Source: Bipolaris cookei (Eukaryota; Ascomycota; Dothideomycetes; Pleosporales; Pleosporaceae). Taken from it: DNA of 64,000 bases. Below are positions 53,729 through 64,000 of this stretch, piece after piece (positions within the stretch are counted from its first letter, which is position 1; each line of letters opens with the position of its first letter). The DNA lies in NCBI GenBank assembly GCA_002286855.1, contig NRSV01000067.1, positions 1 to 64,000 of the forward strand. Reading direction: 5' to 3'. The notes under the pieces were generated by a model that made no database searches, had not been told where the DNA came from, and was given only the letters and a program-made list of their open reading frames with translations. A program made the translations under genes and the position numbers.

Positions 53729-54268
53729 GACCGGGAAGAATGCTTGTGAGTGCGACGACGTGACTCTGGTGGGGAAAGGTGGCGGTCGGCACTGCAAACG
53801 TTGTGGGCAGGTTGCCGCGGCATCTAGTCGGCATCTTATCGGCAACAAGCCGAGAGCGTCTTGACGACAGCGTGCTGCCTCGTCCGAGCATCCTGCCTGT
53901 CAAAGTCTATCCTCAACCCACTGTTATGGTATACTAGTCTATCACTACGGGGGCTTTCGGCACTTCTTTCATCATCTGTGCTGCTGATATCACACCATTT
54001 GGGAAGATTACTGTAGCACAGAGCGGGGAAGACTTTCAGAATGCATGCAATGACAAAGGAAGAGCATCGAGACTGATCCGGGAATCGGCATGAGCAAGTT
54101 CATGGATTGCAGGGTAAGATATTGGACACTCATAGATTAGAGATGCATTGACTTGCAGCAATGCTATATAACCTCTCTCATGTCTGTTGGATTGGATTAT
54201 CACACATTCAAACACAATCTATTCATTCAATATCAACTGTCTTAACTTCAACTTCCAAAACTATAATC
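53729..54268. promoter_or_regulatory. Divergent interval between SEN54 and the cyanide hydratase gene
   Basis: 540 bp containing both promoters. The cyanide hydratase side has TATATAA at 54165-54171, about 100 bp before its ATG, and a C/T and A-rich leader. No other motif is claimed. Confidence 0.55.
54165..54171 (+). promoter_or_regulatory. TATA box of the cyanide hydratase gene
   Basis: TATATAA sits 98 bp before the start codon at 54269. A clear TATA box fits an inducible, strongly expressed gene, but induction is not shown here. Confidence 0.55.
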
Positions 54269-55529
54269 ATGCCTCTTACCAAGTACAAGGCCGCTGCCGT
54301 ATGTCTGTCCCTGTTCGAACACTCTGGGATAGCATCGAAGTCAATCTAATCAAACTCTAGGTCACCTCTGAGCCATGCTGGTTCGATCTCGAAGCTGGTG
54401 TCCAAAAGACTATCAACTTCATCAACGAGGCTGGCCAGGCTGGTTGCAAGCTGGTTGCTTTCCCAGAAGTCTGGATTCCCGGTTACCCCTATTGGATGTG
54501 GAAGGTGAACTACCAGCAGTCGCTTCCTCTGCTGAAGAAGTACCGCGAGAACTCCCTTCCAATCGACTCTGAGGAATTCAGACGTATTCGCCGTGCTGCC
54601 CGCGACAACCAAATGTAAGCCAAGATTCCCTACACTCGTAAGCATCTCTGACACCGCCTAGCTATGTCTCTCTTGGCTTCTCCGAGATTGACCACGCCAC
54701 TTTGTACCTCACTCAGACTCTGATCGACCCAACGGGCGAGGTCATTAACCACCGCCGAAAGATCAAGCCTACTCATGTTGAGAAGCTGGTTTATGGTGAC
54801 GGTTCTGGTGATACTTTCAAGTCTGTCACTCAGACCGAACTTGGTCGTCTCGGCCAGCTGAACTGCTGGGAGAACATGAACCCCTTCCTCAAGTCGCTCA
54901 ACGTCTCTGAGGGCGAGCAGATCCACATTGCAGCGTGGCCGGTGTATCCTGGTAAAGAAACTCTCAAGTACCCTGACCCGGCCACTAACGTTTCGGACCC
55001 TGCGTCGGACCTTGTTACGCCCGCTTACGCTATCGAGACTGGCACCTGGACTCTTGCACCCTTCCAGAGACTGAGTGTAGAGGGACTCAAGAAGAACACA
55101 CCTGAAGGTGTCGAGCCTGAGACTGATCCTACCACCTACAACGGCCACGCTCGCATCTACAAGCCTGACGGCACGCTTGTGTCTAAGCCTGACCCAGACT
55201 TTGATGGTCTCCTGTTTGTTGACGTATGTTCCCAATCTAACCGTATCTGCCTGCCAATTACTAACAAGTAAAAGATCGATCTGAACGAGTGCCACTTGAC
55301 CAAGGCACTTGCCGACTTCTCAGGCCACTACATGCGACCCGATCTCATCCGACTGCTCGTCGACACCCGACGCAAGGAGCTTATCACTGAGGCTGATCCT
55401 CAGGGAGGAATTTCGACCTATTCTACCCGTGACCGTCTAGGCTTGAACACACCGCTTGATGGAGGTGTGAAGAAGCAGAAGAAGGTCGTTGCTGCTGAAG
55501 CCGAGTCTGCCAACGCTCCTACGCTCTAG
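54269..55529 (+). CDS. Cyanide hydratase (nitrilase superfamily)
   Basis: Four exons, 54269-54298, 54361-54614, 54662-55223 and 55275-55529, give 366 residues, the usual length. The first exon codes only MPLTKYKAAA. The nitrilase triad is visible: Glu in VAFPEVWIPGYPYWMWKVNY, Lys in NHRRKIKPTHVEKLVYGDGS and Cys in GQLNCWENMNPFLK. AWPVYPGKETLKYPDP and GHYMRPDLIRLLVDTRRKEL are characteristic of fungal cyanide hydratases rather than aliphatic nitrilases. The enzyme converts cyanide to formamide and usually forms helical oligomers. In fungi it protects against plant-released HCN. The Lys/Ala-rich tail (about residues 345-366) is variable. Confidence 0.93.
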
Positions 55530-55997
55530 ATGTTGTTGTGCATTAAGCTTCCAAAATTCTGATTTTGGCTTTGTATCATAGTTCCATAACGTTATTACGC
55601 TCAAATTGAATACCTCACTCTTCTTGATTATTTGATCCCCTGGCATAGGGCTTGACACGTGCTCCAGCAAACGATTAGTTGACAGGTTGGCTGCACTTCA
55701 TTGATTAGTGGATCTATGCGTGCATGCTGGTTAATTTATTATCATTCGCTGAATCTTTTCCACTCATGTCAGAATATAGTTGATAGCGGGCCGATACGTT
55801 GCTGATCCAGGTCTGATGATGGATAGCGTGAAGATCAGTTGACATGTGATATGTGACGGATTTAAAGTTGACAAGATCCGAGCTTGAGCTAAAAGGCGGT
55901 GGCAGAATCTAGCGCGAACTGATCTTCGCGCGCGCAACTTTTCGAAAAGTTACCACTTGATAGTTCATTCCAAACCACAACCCACACGACCCCCACA
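55530..55997. other. Intergenic, cyanide hydratase 3' side and KRR1 promoter
   Basis: 468 bp of non-coding DNA with no open frame of note and no repeat recognised. Confidence 0.5.
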
Positions 55998-57086
55998 ATG
56001 CCATCCACACATAATGTAGATAAGCCCTGGGATACGGACGATATCGACAAGTGGAAGGTATGTTTGCGCCGACGATACATATCCGCATCACCGGGTCCTA
56101 ATTTTGCGCAGATTGAGCCCTTCAAGCCCGAAGACAACAAAGCCGGCGCATTCACAGACGAATCCCGATTCAGCACCCTCTTTCCCAAGTATCGCGAGCA
56201 GTATCTCAAAGGATCATGGAAGTTCATCACCCAAGCACTGCAGAGACTGGGCATTGGATGCGAGCTCAACTTGGTTGAGGGCTCCATGACCGTATGGACC
56301 ACACAAAAGACATACGATCCAGCCGCAATCCTGAATGCACGCGATCTCATCAAGCTACTCGCTCGAAGTGTACCAGCGCCGCAAGCTATCAAAATCCTTG
56401 AAGATGATGTGGCTATGGACATTATCAAGATTCGGAACTTGGTGGGCAACAAGGAGCGTTTTGTCAAGAGGAGACAGCGTATTCTGGGACCCAATGGATC
56501 AACGCTCAAGGCTCTTGAATTGCTCACTGAGTGTTACCTGCTCGTACAAGGAAACACAGTAGCCTGTATGGGTCCGTACAAGGGACTCAAACAAGTACGG
56601 CGCATCATCGAGGACACCATGCACAACATTCATCCCATCTACGCTATTAAAGAGCTCATGATCAAGAAAGAGCTTGCCAAGGATCCCGAACTCGCCAACG
56701 AGAGTTGGGATCGCTTCCTGCCAAATTTCAAGAAACGATCTCTCAGCAAGCGTCGCATACCCCACAAGGTCAACGACAAGTCGAAGAAGTCGTACACGCC
56801 ATTCCCGCCGCCTCAGGAGAAGAGTAAGGTCGACTTGCAGATCGAGAGCGGAGAATACTTCTTGGGCAAGCATGCAAAGGAGAGGAAAGCTCAGGAAGAG
56901 AGGGAGGAAAAGATGAAGGAGAAGATGGACGCCAAGAGGAAAGAGAGGATGGCCGAGTATGTGGCACCAGAAGAGGATGGCGACAAGAAGAAAAAGAAGC
57001 GCAAGCGGGAAGAAGGCGAGGGAAAGGACAAGAAGAAAAAGAAGAAGCACAATGCCGAGGGCGAGGCCAATGGCGATGCAGCATGA
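55998..57086 (+). CDS. KRR1: KRR1 small-subunit processome component
   Basis: Two exons, 55998-56057 and 56112-57086, give 344 residues. The 54-bp intron has no stop in frame, so retention would add 18 residues; splicing gives DKWKIEPFKPEDN, the conserved sequence. Krr1 blocks: FPKYREQYLKGSWKFITQAL, ARDLIKLLARSVPAPQAIKI, RQRILGPNGSTLKALELLTE (the KH domain) and VACMGPYKGLKQVRRIIED. The C-terminus is Lys/Glu-rich (about 280-344), as in yeast. Krr1 works in the nucleolus in early 18S rRNA maturation and 40S assembly. Confidence 0.96.
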   Translation: MPSTHNVDKPWDTDDIDKWKVCLRRRYISASPGPNFAQIEPFKPEDNKAGAFTDESRFSTLFPKYREQYLKGSWKFITQALQRLGIGCELNLVEGSMTVWTTQKTYDPAAILNARDLIKLLARSVPAPQAIKILEDDVAMDIIKIRNLVGNKERFVKRRQRILGPNGSTLKALELLTECYLLVQGNTVACMGPYKGLKQVRRIIEDTMHNIHPIYAIKELMIKKELAKDPELANESWDRFLPNFKKRSLSKRRIPHKVNDKSKKSYTPFPPPQEKSKVDLQIESGEYFLGKHAKERKAQEEREEKMKEKMDAKRKERMAEYVAPEEDGDKKKKKRKREEGEGKDKKKKKKHNAEGEANGDAA

Positions 57087-57485
57087 GACATTTCCTTTTC
57101 GTGAATTCATTGCGGAACAATATGTTTGCATTCTCTTCTCTTTATGCTACACCAGATTCTGAGAGATCAGGGTCGTATCGGCTGAATGGTAGAATAAAAG
57201 TACAGCAGTCTGAGCGACACTTCATAGCATTGTTAGGTGTTTAGGTTATTGTGATAAGTTGAAATACCCATTTTCTCTTTGCTCCAAAAGGTCACGCTCA
57301 AAGTACTACTAACAGTATGTGTAAGCGCAGGACTTGGCGCTCTAAACTTAGTGACATGGATCAAACATGTTATGTCTCAAATCCTGACATATTACTTCCA
57401 CGTCGATTTCCACTCATCATGTCCACTTGACCCTTCTCAGCGTCCGAATATTTACTTACAAACTATTTTATGCCTATATTTCAAA
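57087..57485. other. Intergenic, KRR1 3' side and SET gene promoter
   Basis: 399 bp. The frame of the SET gene stays open leftward to 57279, so a longer N-terminus cannot be ruled out, but that stretch is AT-rich and reads like non-coding DNA. Confidence 0.45.
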
Positions 57486-58869
57486 ATGCGCACCTACATG
57501 TCTGCACAGAATGTTGTTATCTTGGCATGTTCTCCACGGCTGGCCTGGGGATGGCATTGCTGGGGTAAAAGTCCACTATACACAGTTGATCTTCAGAGCT
57601 CTCTCAACGACTTTAAAGAATACGCGTTGTGTTCTCAATCCCCAGGATCCTCGGCCTTGGCAGACGACACGGAAAAGGAAGACTATGGGCCATGGTCACA
57701 TGCGCCCGTCTGCACATCCATTCTCCCAAGCATCAACGACATGCTATGCGTATACACCGATACATCTTTCGCTCAAAACCGAGGCATCTCTATATTCACT
57801 ACGCCAAGTCTGGCCAAGGACTTCGCATCGCTACCCGCCTTTCGTGATGCATCAGCCCTCGTATCTCAATCCATCAACAAGCCCACAGATACCTACCACG
57901 CCACGTCCATCCCAGGAAAAGGCATCGGAATGCTCGCCTCGCGGCCCCTGAAATTTGGAGAGTGGGTCACGGCCTATACCCCTGCGTTCCTAGCCTACTT
58001 GGAATCCGAACTATCCACACTAGACCGAGAAGCCCTCTGGCGCACAGCAATCGAGCAACTTCCCTCAGACCTGAAAGAAAAGTTTCTCGGCCTCGCAACC
58101 GTATACGGCGATCCTAGAGTTCAGGTCCAAGATATCGTCAAGGCGAATACATTCCAAGTTATGTTAAATGGTGTAAATCATCTAGCCGTATGGCCGGAGA
58201 CTAGTCGCTTGAACCACGCTTGTGCACCAAAGTACGTCTTTTTACCCCATAAGAAATTCAAAAAGAAAGGAAATGAAGAGAGCTAATAAAAGGTAATAGT
58301 GCACAATACGTCATCGACACCGAACTTCTATCTCACACCGTCCGCGTCACCCGACCCATTGCCGAAGGCGAGGAAATCACAATCTCATGTATTTACCCCG
58401 CCCTTCTCTACCCCATTCATATCCATTTAGTCTAACAATGTAAACTTTAGATACTTCCCCCCTCGAACCAACAGAAACACGCCAACACCACCTCCACCAA
58501 GGCTTCCACTTCACTTGCACCTGCTCCCGCTGCACCTCCCCCATGACTGACATCACCCTCTCCATAATCAATGATTTGCAAGCCCAACTTAACGATTGGT
58601 CCGATTCATCGTTGGGTTCACCTGAAGTAGCTGAGGAATTACTAAACTTGTATCGCGAGGAGGGACTGGAAGGGTTCATGGATACGCCATATGGGTTTGC
58701 GGCGCTGGCGTATAGTGGTGTGGGAGATGCGAAGATGGCGGTGCGGTATGCGAAGAAAGCAAGGGATGCGGTTTTGATGAAGGATGGGCGGTGGGCGGGG
58801 AATCTGGGGATTTGGCAGGAGATGATTGGGGGGGTGAGGCGGCATTGGAGTTGGAGACGACGGGTCTGA
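57486..58869 (+). CDS. SET-domain protein with a signal-like N-terminus
   Basis: Three exons, 57486-58231, 58300-58388 and 58451-58869, give 417 residues. The start at 57486 was picked because VVILACSPRLAWGWHCWG then forms a hydrophobic signal-like segment; upstream ATGs exist. The SET domain runs from about residue 140: SIPGKGIGMLASRPLKFGEW, then SRLNHACAPNAQYVIDTE (joined across the first intron), EGEEITISYTSPLEPTE (second intron) and the post-SET cysteines FTCTCSRC. The NHxC and the Tyr of the ISYT motif are intact, so methyltransferase activity is plausible. The substrate is unknown. A secretory SET protein would be odd for a histone methyltransferase. Confidence 0.82.
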
Positions 58870-59003
58870 AAGGGTGTCAAAGGGGATTTATCTTTTCTTG
58901 GCTTGGCTGAGGCGATGTGGATTGAGGTATATTAGAATGTATTAAGTATTTAGCAAGATGAAAGCGGCAATCATCAATCTACAAAACGCAACAGACGTCA
59001 CGA

Positions 59004-60874
59004 TTATGCTCCTCCCGTAGCTATTATCTTCTTGCCCTTGACACTCTTCTGCTCCATACCTAAGCTTACAAAGAAAGCAATGCAACTCGTTGCAATGGCC
59101 AAGATAAACGCCGTAACAATCGAGTTATTATATCCATGCAACACGCCTGCCAATAGCTCCTTAGGCACTACATTCCTCAAATTCGTAGCTCCTGCGTGCG
59201 CAACCATCCTCCCATCAAGTCCAGGCGCGTACTTTGGAATCTCCTGCGCCAGCGTATTGACAAAGATATTCTGGGCAATCGAAATCGACAGCGCACCGCC
59301 GAGCGAATTAAAAAACATGACGCACGCATTCGCAGTCGGCATATCCTTCTCGCTCGACACAACTTGCACGGCGACAAACGGGATCTGGACGCCTGCTCCG
59401 GCGCCGATACCAGCGAGGACTTGGTATCCGATCCACTGGCCCGCGGGAGACCCGACTTTGAGCGTGTATAGCATGCCTGCGCCGATGGTGAAGACGGCGC
59501 TGCCGAACCACATGAAGGGGGCGTACCAGCCGACAATGGTGATGAGAACGCCGATGACGATGGAGGAGCAGGTGATGCTGACGAGGTAGGCGATGGTGCG
59601 GATACCGGATTCTTCGGCCGTGGTGCCTTTGATGGCTTGGAAGTAGAAGGGGAGGTAGAAGATGTGTCTGGTCGGAGTTAGTAAGTGTTAGATTTTAGAT
59701 GGATTATCTGGGAGACTGACGTATACAAAGCCATTGATAGCAACGTCGAGTACAAGCTACTGACTAATACTGTGCGCTGAGTAAAGACACGCACGGGTAG
59801 CGTAGCACGTTCACCCTGTTTGATCTGCAACACGATAAAAATGGTGATGAGCAAACCGAATCCGAGTAGGGTACCCCATACTTTGGAATTACTCCAAACG
59901 TAGGTAAACCCACCCCATTGCAGTGCCAGTAGCAGACAAACAATGGAACAGATGAGGAACACCGCACCGACAATATCGATATTCTTGAGTCGTTCCTTGA
60001 CAGGGATATGCGAGTATTTCCGTTCAGGGTTTGAAAAGAAGAAGAATACAACGGCGAGCGAGATACCTCCGAATGGCAAGTTGATCCAGAAGCACCACCT
60101 CCAAGAGAGACGATCAGTAAAGGCGCCTCCAAGGATAGGTCCAACCACCGAGGCAATACCGAACATGGAAGACAAAGCTGCAATGTAGATAGCTCTCTTC
60201 CTCAGGGGTACCGAGAAACCAATAATCGTCATACCGCCCGAGTATAGCGCCGCTGCTCCAGCGCCCGCAACTGCTCTTCCAACAATAAACATGGGCGAGC
60301 TAGTTGCCGCAGCGCAGATAATGGAGCCGACTTCGAAGATAACCAGTGCGCCCAGATACGTGTATTTGACGTCGAAGTAGGTGTAGATTTTGCCAAAAGA
60401 CGGCTGGAGGGAGGTTGTCGTCAGGAGATACGATGAGCCGTACCATCCAACATCTTCGAGACTGTTGAAAACGGTTGTGATTTTCGGGATGGCCGTGGCG
60501 ATGATTGTGTTGTCGAGTGCGATGACAAAGGTAACGAGACATAAGCCGATGGAGAGAATGGCAAGCTTGAAGCCGCTGAGGTATTTGGACTCGTCTTCAA
60601 CTTCATCGTCGGCATCGGCGTCTTCTTTTCCAGTAACCTCCAATCCACCTTTTTCCTTTTCTGTCTCGGCGACAGTTGTATTCTCCCGTGGCGCTGTATC
60701 TACGCTCTTTCGCGACTCGCTAGGCTGTGCTTGAGTATCGTTGTTGACAGCTGTCGTTGCGGTCTGTGGAGTATCCTCCGGCTTTGTTGTACTCTCGTCG
60801 ATGCTCCCCTGCGCATGCGATCCTTGGTCGCGAAGTGTTGTGGTTATGCTGACAGAGGTGTCGGTTGATGGCAT
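59004..60874 (-). CDS. Major facilitator superfamily transporter, DHA2 (14-helix) type
   Basis: Two exons, 59721-60874 and 59004-59667, give 605 residues. About 95 hydrophilic residues (Thr/Glu/Asp-rich) precede helix 1. Signatures: LVTFVIALDNTIIATAIPKI (the LDxTIV motif of DHA2), GWYGSSYLLTTTSLQPSFGK, AVAGAGAAALYSGGMTIIG, GPILGGAFTDRLSWRWCFWI (motif C and the following WRW) and LAGIGAGAGVQIPFVAVQ in the second half. Such proteins export toxins, drugs or metabolites by proton antiport. No biosynthetic cluster adjoins it, so the substrate is not predicted. Confidence 0.92.
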
Positions 60875-63800
60875 TTTGCCTACGTACCTGGAACAACTCA
60901 GCGTAGACCAGGCAGTCTCGCGGTATTATGTGCTATGTAATAATTGGCGATGGGTATTTAGTCATGTATCAAACAACGACACGACAAAGTGGATGCTTGT
61001 CGTATAATTTACAACCTCCCGAAAAGTCTCGCAAAGGGAGAGAAATGTCGATGAGATTGGAGTGAGGCATTGCAGCAGCCTTAGAGGACTTAAAGAATGG
61101 TATGCAACGCTGCTCACGCGCCACAGTTACCATGCAACCACACCGTACCATGACCGTATCCCATACGGTCTGCTCGTGGTCAAATGAGCTTCTCTAACCG
61201 AGCATGCGGTTTGACTCGGGGTAATGTTATTCCGTTGCAGATGGCCAATGAGAATCTGAAAGGCAAATACGAATGCGACGTTTATCCTTGGCGGCATGAC
61301 TCTAGTTTAGCTATGGGCGTTTGTGGCTTCGTGGTATCCCGGAAGAATTTGCCCTGTGCCGTACTCAGGGGTCTGGCCATTCTTGCGCCATCGAGTTAAG
61401 GAGAATATTCTGCTCGTGAGATGGTTCGACGATTGCTTCTTTGCTTTGACTACATATGGAAAATCACGCGATTAGTCAGGTAGATGGATCGAATCGGCGC
61501 TGCTGTGCCAAAAAGCTTACTACTACAAGAAAGCTGGTAGTTTGATTGATTCTCCGGGGAGATGTACGATATCTGAAAAATTCTTCAACGCAAATGAGTC
61601 GCCAATGGAAATTCCATGATAAGGGTGTGGTGGCTCCGCGGCGGTGAGAATTAATTCCTCGCGATGTTGTGCAAATGCACGTGCGGTGCACTGGTGGCGG
61701 GGTAATAGAAGTTTTTGTTTTGGTTACATAGGCGAGCTTCAAGCTTCATCCTTGATCCTTGGCGCGGCGGGCCGTTTCGTTCCCGAAAGCGTACCAGGCG
61801 CTCGTATGTACTTATGTAGAGCGTGAATAGGCGGCCAAGACATGTTCGATTTGCTATAGAAGGGTAATATAGTACAACATATGAGTTCTGTGCATTGAAT
61901 AACATACATTGACCCAAGGAAATGCAAAGCATAACCAATCCCAAAGCGGCGCAGAATGAATGGCCCCCAATATGTAGTCATCAAAGGCCTTGTCCCAATC
62001 AGACTTGACGAGTTTTGCCGTACCGCTTCAGGCTTATATGTTGTATTGCAGCTGCATCACTACGGTAAAATTAGTGAATCCTTGTCGAGTTTGTACGGAG
62101 AAACGTCTGACATTGACCAGACACACCTCACAAGATGTCTCCACCTTGACTGTGGCTAGGATTACGCCGTCGTGTCCGCGGTTGCATTTTTGTTGGATCA
62201 TTTGGCCTTTGGGACATAGCTGTTGGAAGATCATCTGCGTATGTCCGCATTGGTGAGTGTAGGCGTGGTAGAAGCACATGCTATATGTCGGTTTCGACCG
62301 TTGAAATCTGAATGTGCTACTAGCGAGAGTGTTGGCTGTAGTGAAGTTGCGGCTTGTTGAATCTGACGTTATAAAGCAGTATGAAAAAGTGAATTTCTGC
62401 AAAGGTTTAGCTCGAGCGACGCTTGTTTGCGAATGGTGAAAGAGCTAGCACTCTTTGCCGCTCATGAAAGATGGATCGGAGTCGTACTGGCTGAAAATTG
62501 GTAGGTTGTAATACAGATTAGTTCCCCTAAAAAAGCGTATGTGAAAGTAAGTTGCAATATACAAGTGGCTCTACAGAATGAGAAACTTAGAGTGTGCAAG
62601 ATGGCTCGAATGAGGACCGGTGCCGTGTTCGGTTCTTATGTGCATTTTTTGACCTATTTGTCTCGCCAGGTGTTCTTCGCATTGGGCGCAATCGTCTTTT
62701 GTTCCTCGTGTTGTGCAGTTTGATGTATGAAAACTACCAAACAATCAGGATCCATCAGCCTCGCCTAACAGTGCTGAACAATCCGTTCTTGGAGACAATG
62801 GATAAAAAGATTTCACCTCGGGAAGAGCCGGATGGAAGGTAGATGGCCAATCACCATGAGATGTACAGGACGAAGTCGCACAGAGTCGTTGGGCAGTAGG
62901 ATGATGCCTCTTTTGACTTGAGTTGTTGTTGCGGGAAGGCGGCTTCATCATGTTGTAAGCGACAGCGGAACATCCGGGTAGGTGAGTACAAGGTAACTAG
63001 TTGAAGAGCCATGTTCCACAAACGCATGCTTGTTAGCACCAATGGCTGTTCTGGGAGATGGACAAACATAGGTCTCCGCCATAATGGACATTGTTTTCTC
63101 AGACTTGTAGCACTAGAGTAGCTAACACGGAAGTTTGTCGTTTGATTCGCGAGACTAAGCGTTTATTCGCGTATGTTATGATTTTACGGGTCCCGTCTGA
63201 CCGTGCGGATGCAACAGGCAAGGGAATGCTTGTGGAATTTTCCTGATCGGGAACCAAGGCTAGGGTGTCATAGGTGCTATCGAGATCGAATCTATTGTAG
63301 GTGTCTGAAGGAAATGAGTCTGCTCCCGGCCGCGATCCGTCGGCATTCTTGAGCAGCCAAGACATTGAGGTAGGTCCGTCTTGTCTAGCATGTTCCGTGT
63401 CATATTTTCAGAGCATGTACATATTTTGAGGGGGGGCTGGGGTAGGTGACGAAGCTTGATGTTTGCGAGGTATCGATAACATTCAGGCTAGTGTTTTCTG
63501 AAGCATTGTACCCAATCAGGGCATGGTCTCACCGCTAATTCGGGTGGAGTCACTGGGGAGAAGAAGGCGGTGCCAGTCCTGCTTGGGAGTACAGATGACG
63601 AGACGACAATAGCCTCGTGGCTGTCGATAGCTGCCAGGTGCGGAGAAGAGGGCTGGTGGTGTGCTGGTAGGGAGGTAGAGACAAGCGCGGCTCCATGGGC
63701 ATTTTAGCCTTGTAGCTCGCTGCATCGCCAGCTGGGGACGTGCGGACTGCCTCGGGTCAACTTGTCGGTCGAGGAGAAAAGGACGCCAGGGACATGGAGG

Positions 63801-64000
63801 CTTCTTTGCGTGGGCATCGTCAGCGTGCATGCAGCTAGGCTCCACCGTGGGGTTGGAGGCCCCATGAGAAGCGGACAGTGACGATGCTCAGCAGGGCGGC
63901 GAGGGTCGCTTGTAGCTGAGTGTCGAGGATGTGTGTAGCCCCAAAGCGGGCGGCGTGGCCATGGTGGCATAACTACTACTACATAGAGGACATACTATTA
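60875..64000. other. Nearly gene-free 3.1 kb to the window edge
   Basis: Apart from one weak small-protein candidate at 62034-62279 I see no supported gene, transposon or repeat here. Several frames of 60-100 codons occur on both strands without domains. It may contain untranslated regions or part of a gene beyond the edge. Confidence 0.45.
62034..62279 (-). CDS. Possible small Cys/His-rich protein
   Basis: An 81-residue frame starts MCFYHAYTHQCGHTQMIF and continues QQLCPKGQMIQQKC with a later SCEVC. The spacing C-H, C-x-H, C, C, C-x2-C looks like small fungal proteins with a metal-binding MCY...CGH start. The last 30 residues look random, so the real 3' end may be spliced (GT after TCTTGTGAG). 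I have no family name and no supporting context. Confidence 0.3.
   Translation of the reverse strand: MCFYHAYTHQCGHTQMIFQQLCPKGQMIQQKCNRGHDGVILATVKVETSCEVCLVNVRRFSVQTRQGFTNFTVVMQLQYNI

Noticed and set aside
54630..55295. 221-codon open frame opposite the cyanide hydratase
   Set aside because: It is a mirror frame of a GC-biased coding exon with no domain; the + strand gene explains the openness.
62851..63365. Two minus-strand frames as exons of a gene
   Set aside because: They have no recognisable domain, and no splice pattern that joins them gives a convincing protein.
1..64000. tRNA, rRNA, CRISPR or prokaryotic elements
   Set aside because: I scanned for typical tRNA T-loop words and regular spacer repeats and found none; the DNA is a eukaryotic nuclear sequence with spliced genes.

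Overview
The window is nuclear DNA of a filamentous ascomycete. The genes have short introns (mostly 43-70 bp) with CTAAC-like branch points. There are fungal NLR-like and HET-domain genes, a fungal cyanide hydratase, and one transposon relic mutated in a RIP-like way. The gene set suggests Dothideomycetes, probably Pleosporales, but that is inference. No rRNA or tRNA gene and no CRISPR array was seen.

Two kinds of DNA alternate. Conserved housekeeping blocks are compact and well spliced: a WDR48/UAF1-like WD40 protein (6.9-10.3 kb), the mitochondrial S-adenosylmethionine carrier and a Swt21/TCAB1-like WD40 protein (10.6-13.3 kb), DNA2 (17.3-22.5 kb), the 2-oxodicarboxylate carrier (25.1-26.5 kb), the Ssk2-type MAPKKK of the HOG pathway and a DHA1 transporter (27.6-34.1 kb), then VMA5, GCV1, SEN54, cyanide hydratase, KRR1, a SET protein and a DHA2 transporter (48.5-60.9 kb).

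Between them lie accessory islands at 0-5 kb and 34.7-48.3 kb, plus single insertions at 13.6 kb and 22.9 kb. They hold (i) pogo-like DD35D transposons: an intact copy at 43.1-45.0 kb, an intact copy of another family at 22.9-24.8 kb, a broken copy at the left edge and a stop-riddled relic at 45.4-45.8 kb; (ii) a Tc1/IS630-like transposon at 1.2-2.3 kb; (iii) seven TG...CA elements of 161-442 bp read as solo LTRs, each with an exact 5-bp target duplication and none with gag-pol; (iv) decaying self/non-self recognition genes: an NLR fragment whose NB-ARC has been deleted, a PNP-NACHT-ankyrin NLR broken by a stop codon and an LTR insertion, and two HET-domain pseudogenes.

The most novel observation is that the pogo-like elements carry two adjacent 17-bp boxes in each terminal repeat. 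In the two related copies, the box sequence and the transposase N-terminus differ together while the catalytic part is nearly identical, as if a DNA-recognition module had been exchanged. The insertions are also nested: pogo inside an LTR, and pogo beside the stop codon of another transposon. The last 3.1 kb (60.9-64 kb) is nearly gene-free.
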